Shown: in pieces, positions 6,226 to 7,750 of the stretch
Numbering within the stretch: position 1 is the first letter of the stretch
How the letters are laid out: each line of letters starts with the position of its first letter
Source of the DNA: Kiloniellaceae bacterium
GTDB lineage: Bacteria > Pseudomonadota > Alphaproteobacteria > Kiloniellales > Kiloniellaceae
Assembly (NCBI GenBank): GCA_021776145.1
Contig: JAJFGM010000160.1
Span: forward strand, 1-7,750
Length of the DNA: 7,750 bases
Direction of reading: 5' to 3'
The notes under the pieces: model-generated
Database searches by the model: none
Seen by the model: only the letters and a program-made list of their open reading frames with translations
What the model was told of the DNA's origin: nothing
Made by a program: the position numbers and the translations under genes

Positions 6226-6680
6226 TACTTCCCCGGCAGCGCGATCCGCCGCCCGATCCAGTCCGGCGGTAACTCCGTCGCTGCTGCCTGCAGCGTCGCC
6301 TGAATTTCCTCGGGAAAGGGCGCCGTGCGCCCGGCCGTGCTGTCGAAGTGCAGGGCCATGCATTCGAAGGTCGCCCGCTCGCTGCCGTCGACGGTCATGA
6401 TGTGGGCGAAGTGCAGGCGCTTGGCGTCACTGCCGATGATCAGGCTGGAGATCTCCGTCACCGCCGGGGCGCGAACTTCCTGCAGGTAGCGCAGGTGGGT
6501 TTCCACGCTGTAGAGCGCGCCGCCGGTTTTCTCGAAGTATTCGACGCCGATGCCGAAATGGTCCTGCAGCTTCCAGGTGGCGTTGCTGAAAGGCACGAGG
6601 TAATAGGCTTCGTTTAGGTGGCCGTAGGCATCGAGCCAGGCGTCCTGCACCGGCTCCGCATGCAGGTTCAGCGGTGTCAC
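6225..6680 (-). CDS. Hotdog-fold acyl-CoA thioesterase, similar to carnitine-dehydrogenase-associated thioesterases
   Basis: A 151-residue 4HBT-type thioesterase, expected to hydrolyse an acyl-CoA in the cytosol. The family's active-site block is present at residues 15-24 (WLDAYGHLNE), with Asp17 in the catalytic position and His21 and Asn23 conserved. Further along are YSVETHLRYLQEV (57-69) and SDAKRLHFAH (84-93). These blocks resemble, as I recall them, the thioesterase part fused to or encoded beside L-carnitine dehydrogenase, which cleaves betainyl-CoA to glycine betaine. The substrate is inferred and a general FadM/YbgC-like enzyme remains possible. The start is a GTG that overlaps the stop of the upstream aldo/keto reductase by 4 bases (GTGA). 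There is no evident Shine-Dalgarno sequence before it, so translation is likely coupled to the reductase. A second in-frame GTG at residue 11 would remove the first strand and is less likely. Confidence 0.83.
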   Translation of the reverse strand: MTPLNLHAEPVQDAWLDAYGHLNEAYYLVPFSNATWKLQDHFGIGVEYFEKTGGALYSVETHLRYLQEVRAPAVTEISSLIIGSDAKRLHFAHIMTVDGSERATFECMALHFDSTAGRTAPFPEEIQATLQAAATELPPDWIGRRIALPGK

Positions 6681-7690
6681 GCGCCAGTCCGCGGCACCCG
6701 GCCTTCGATGGGGTAGGCCGGGTCGTTGTAGCCCGGCGTCGAGGGGTGGCCGATGGCCACCAGGCCGTCGACCAGGGCCTCGTCTTCGGCGGTGAAGTCG
6801 TATTCAAGGGCGGCCAGATAGTCTTGCCACTGCGCCAGGGTGCGCGGCCCGGCGATGGCGGCGGTGACCAGTTTGTTGTTGAGCAGCCAGTTGATGACGA
6901 AGTGAACGGCGCTACTGCCGCGGGCTTCCGCGTGGGCCTTGATGTCGCGCGCGATGACCAGGCTTTCGCGACGCCATTCCGTCTGCATCATGCGCGTGTC
7001 GTCGATGCCGGCGCGGGTCTCGGCCGGCGGCGGTGCGTCGGGATCGTATTTGCCGGTCAGGACGCCGCGCGCCAAGGGGCTGTAGGGCACCACTCCCAGG
7101 CCGTAGAAGTCGCAGGCCGGCAGGTGTTCGACCTCGGGCATGCGGTTCATGGCGTTGTAGTAGGGCTGGCTGACGACCGGGCCGGGGATGCCAAGCTCGC
7201 GGCAGAGGTGAGCAACTTCGGCGATGCGCCAGGAGCGGAAGTTGCTGATCCCGAAGTAGCGAATCTTGCCGGCGTGGAAGAGCTCGGCGATGGCGCCGAT
7301 GGTTTCGGCGAGCGGCGTGCCGAGGTCTTCCTTGTGCAGATAGTAGATGTCGATGTAGTCGGTGCCGAGCCGGCGCAGCGAATTCTCCGCCGCTTCGACG
7401 ATCCACTTGCGGCCCAGGCCCGTGCGGTTGGGGCCGTCACCGAGCTGATTTCCGGCCTTGGTCGCCAGCACCCACCAGTCGCGTTCGGACTTGAGGGCGG
7501 CGCCGGTGATCTCTTCCGAACGGCCGGCGTTATAGACGTCGGCGGTGTCGATGAAGTTGATGCCGGCCTCGCGTGCGGCGGCGATGATGGCATCGGCGTC
7601 GGCGGGCTCGGTCCGGCCGCCGAACATCATGGTGCCGAGGCAAAGCGGCGACACTTTCAGGCCGCTGCGGCCAAGTCTGCGATAGTTCAT
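6677..7690 (-). CDS. Aldo/keto reductase
   Basis: NADPH-type carbonyl reductase of 337 residues with a single TIM-barrel domain, cytosolic. The catalytic tetrad is visible: Asp48 and Tyr53 in FIDTADVYNAGRSEE, Lys78 in LATKAG, and His119 in YYLHKED. GISNFRSWRIAEV (147-159) and PYSPLARGVLTGKYD are standard barrel motifs, and the late AAIAGPRTLAQWQDYLAAL segment is in the region that binds the cofactor phosphate in relatives. Length and motifs fit the bacterial oxidoreductases of the Tas/YajO kind; the physiological substrate is not evident. The ATG at 7690 has GAAGGA 8 bases upstream. The stop overlaps the thioesterase start by 4 bases, which makes a coupled pair and hints that the two enzymes act in the same pathway. 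No truncation or missing catalytic residue is seen. Confidence 0.92.
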   Translation of the reverse strand: MNYRRLGRSGLKVSPLCLGTMMFGGRTEPADADAIIAAAREAGINFIDTADVYNAGRSEEITGAALKSERDWWVLATKAGNQLGDGPNRTGLGRKWIVEAAENSLRRLGTDYIDIYYLHKEDLGTPLAETIGAIAELFHAGKIRYFGISNFRSWRIAEVAHLCRELGIPGPVVSQPYYNAMNRMPEVEHLPACDFYGLGVVPYSPLARGVLTGKYDPDAPPPAETRAGIDDTRMMQTEWRRESLVIARDIKAHAEARGSSAVHFVINWLLNNKLVTAAIAGPRTLAQWQDYLAALEYDFTAEDEALVDGLVAIGHPSTPGYNDPAYPIEGRVPRTGA

Positions 7691-7698
7691 TTAAGGGG

Positions 7699-7704
7699 TC
7701 CTTC
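7699..7704 (-). promoter_or_regulatory. Ribosome binding site of the aldo/keto reductase
   Basis: GAAGGA on the minus strand is 8 bases before the ATG at 7690 and confirms this start. Confidence 0.65.
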
Positions 7705-7705
7705 G

Positions 7706-7750
7706 TTAATGGCTGCCGCGTGCGGCACTCAACTCAAGGGGACCATGACG
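7706..7750 (-). CDS. Possible C-terminal end of an upstream minus-strand gene
   Basis: Of the three minus-strand frames at the right edge only one stays open. It encodes 14 residues ending SAARGSH before a TAA at 7708-7706, 15 bases ahead of the aldo/keto reductase ATG, a spacing typical inside an operon. Such a short stretch is weak proof. The rival reading is a divergent plus-strand gene starting at the ATG at 7745 (AAGGGG 3 bases before it) or at 7709. Confidence 0.2.
   Translation of the reverse strand, partial: RHGPLELSAARGSH
7714..7727. repeat. 14-base palindrome TGCCGCGTGCGGCA upstream of the aldo/keto reductase
   Basis: Arms TGCCGC and GCGGCA are perfect complements around a central GT, centred about 30 bases before the aldo/keto reductase ATG. 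It may be an operator if the gap is a divergent promoter region, or a coding coincidence if an upstream gene runs through it. Confidence 0.35.

Overview
The window is GC-rich, densely coded DNA with the gene families and GGAGG-like ribosome binding sites of a Gram-negative proteobacterium. An alphaproteobacterium is most likely, because a class III cyclase fused to TolB-like and TPR modules is a family strongly expanded there; this placement is an inference from family content. I see no rRNA, tRNA, CRISPR array, insertion sequence or phage gene.

Layout. Positions 1-1631 carry two plus-strand genes: the 3' part of an NAD(P)-dependent sugar epimerase/dehydratase (extended SDR, cut by the left edge) and a classical NADP-type short-chain dehydrogenase/reductase 17 bases downstream. 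They end at a clear intrinsic terminator (1635-1653). The rest of the window (1773-7690) is five minus-strand genes, in transcription order: an aldo/keto reductase, a hotdog thioesterase that overlaps it by 4 bases, a small VOC/glyoxalase-fold protein, an adenylate cyclase with TolB-like and TPR domains, and an SLC13/DASS-type permease with two cytosolic RCK_C (TrkA-C) domains.

How the genes may work together. The reductase and thioesterase are almost certainly one translationally coupled unit. The thioesterase looks like the thioesterase module attached to L-carnitine dehydrogenases, so a role in hydrolysing a betainyl-CoA or other short acyl-CoA is possible. The VOC protein has its own plausible promoter. 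The cyclase keeps all six canonical catalytic residues of class III adenylate cyclases with standard spacing, so it should make cAMP, with the TPR half as a probable protein-interaction or sensing module. The anion or dicarboxylate permease follows 79 bases downstream.

I did not find a clearly novel multi-gene system. The most unusual observations are a two-part motif (TGCAATAC, 8-9 bases, ATCACGCCG) present in opposite orientation on either side of the cyclase gene, an 8-base palindrome GTGATCAC occurring only in the two gaps flanking that gene, and a compact palindrome at the right edge between the reductase and whatever lies beyond.
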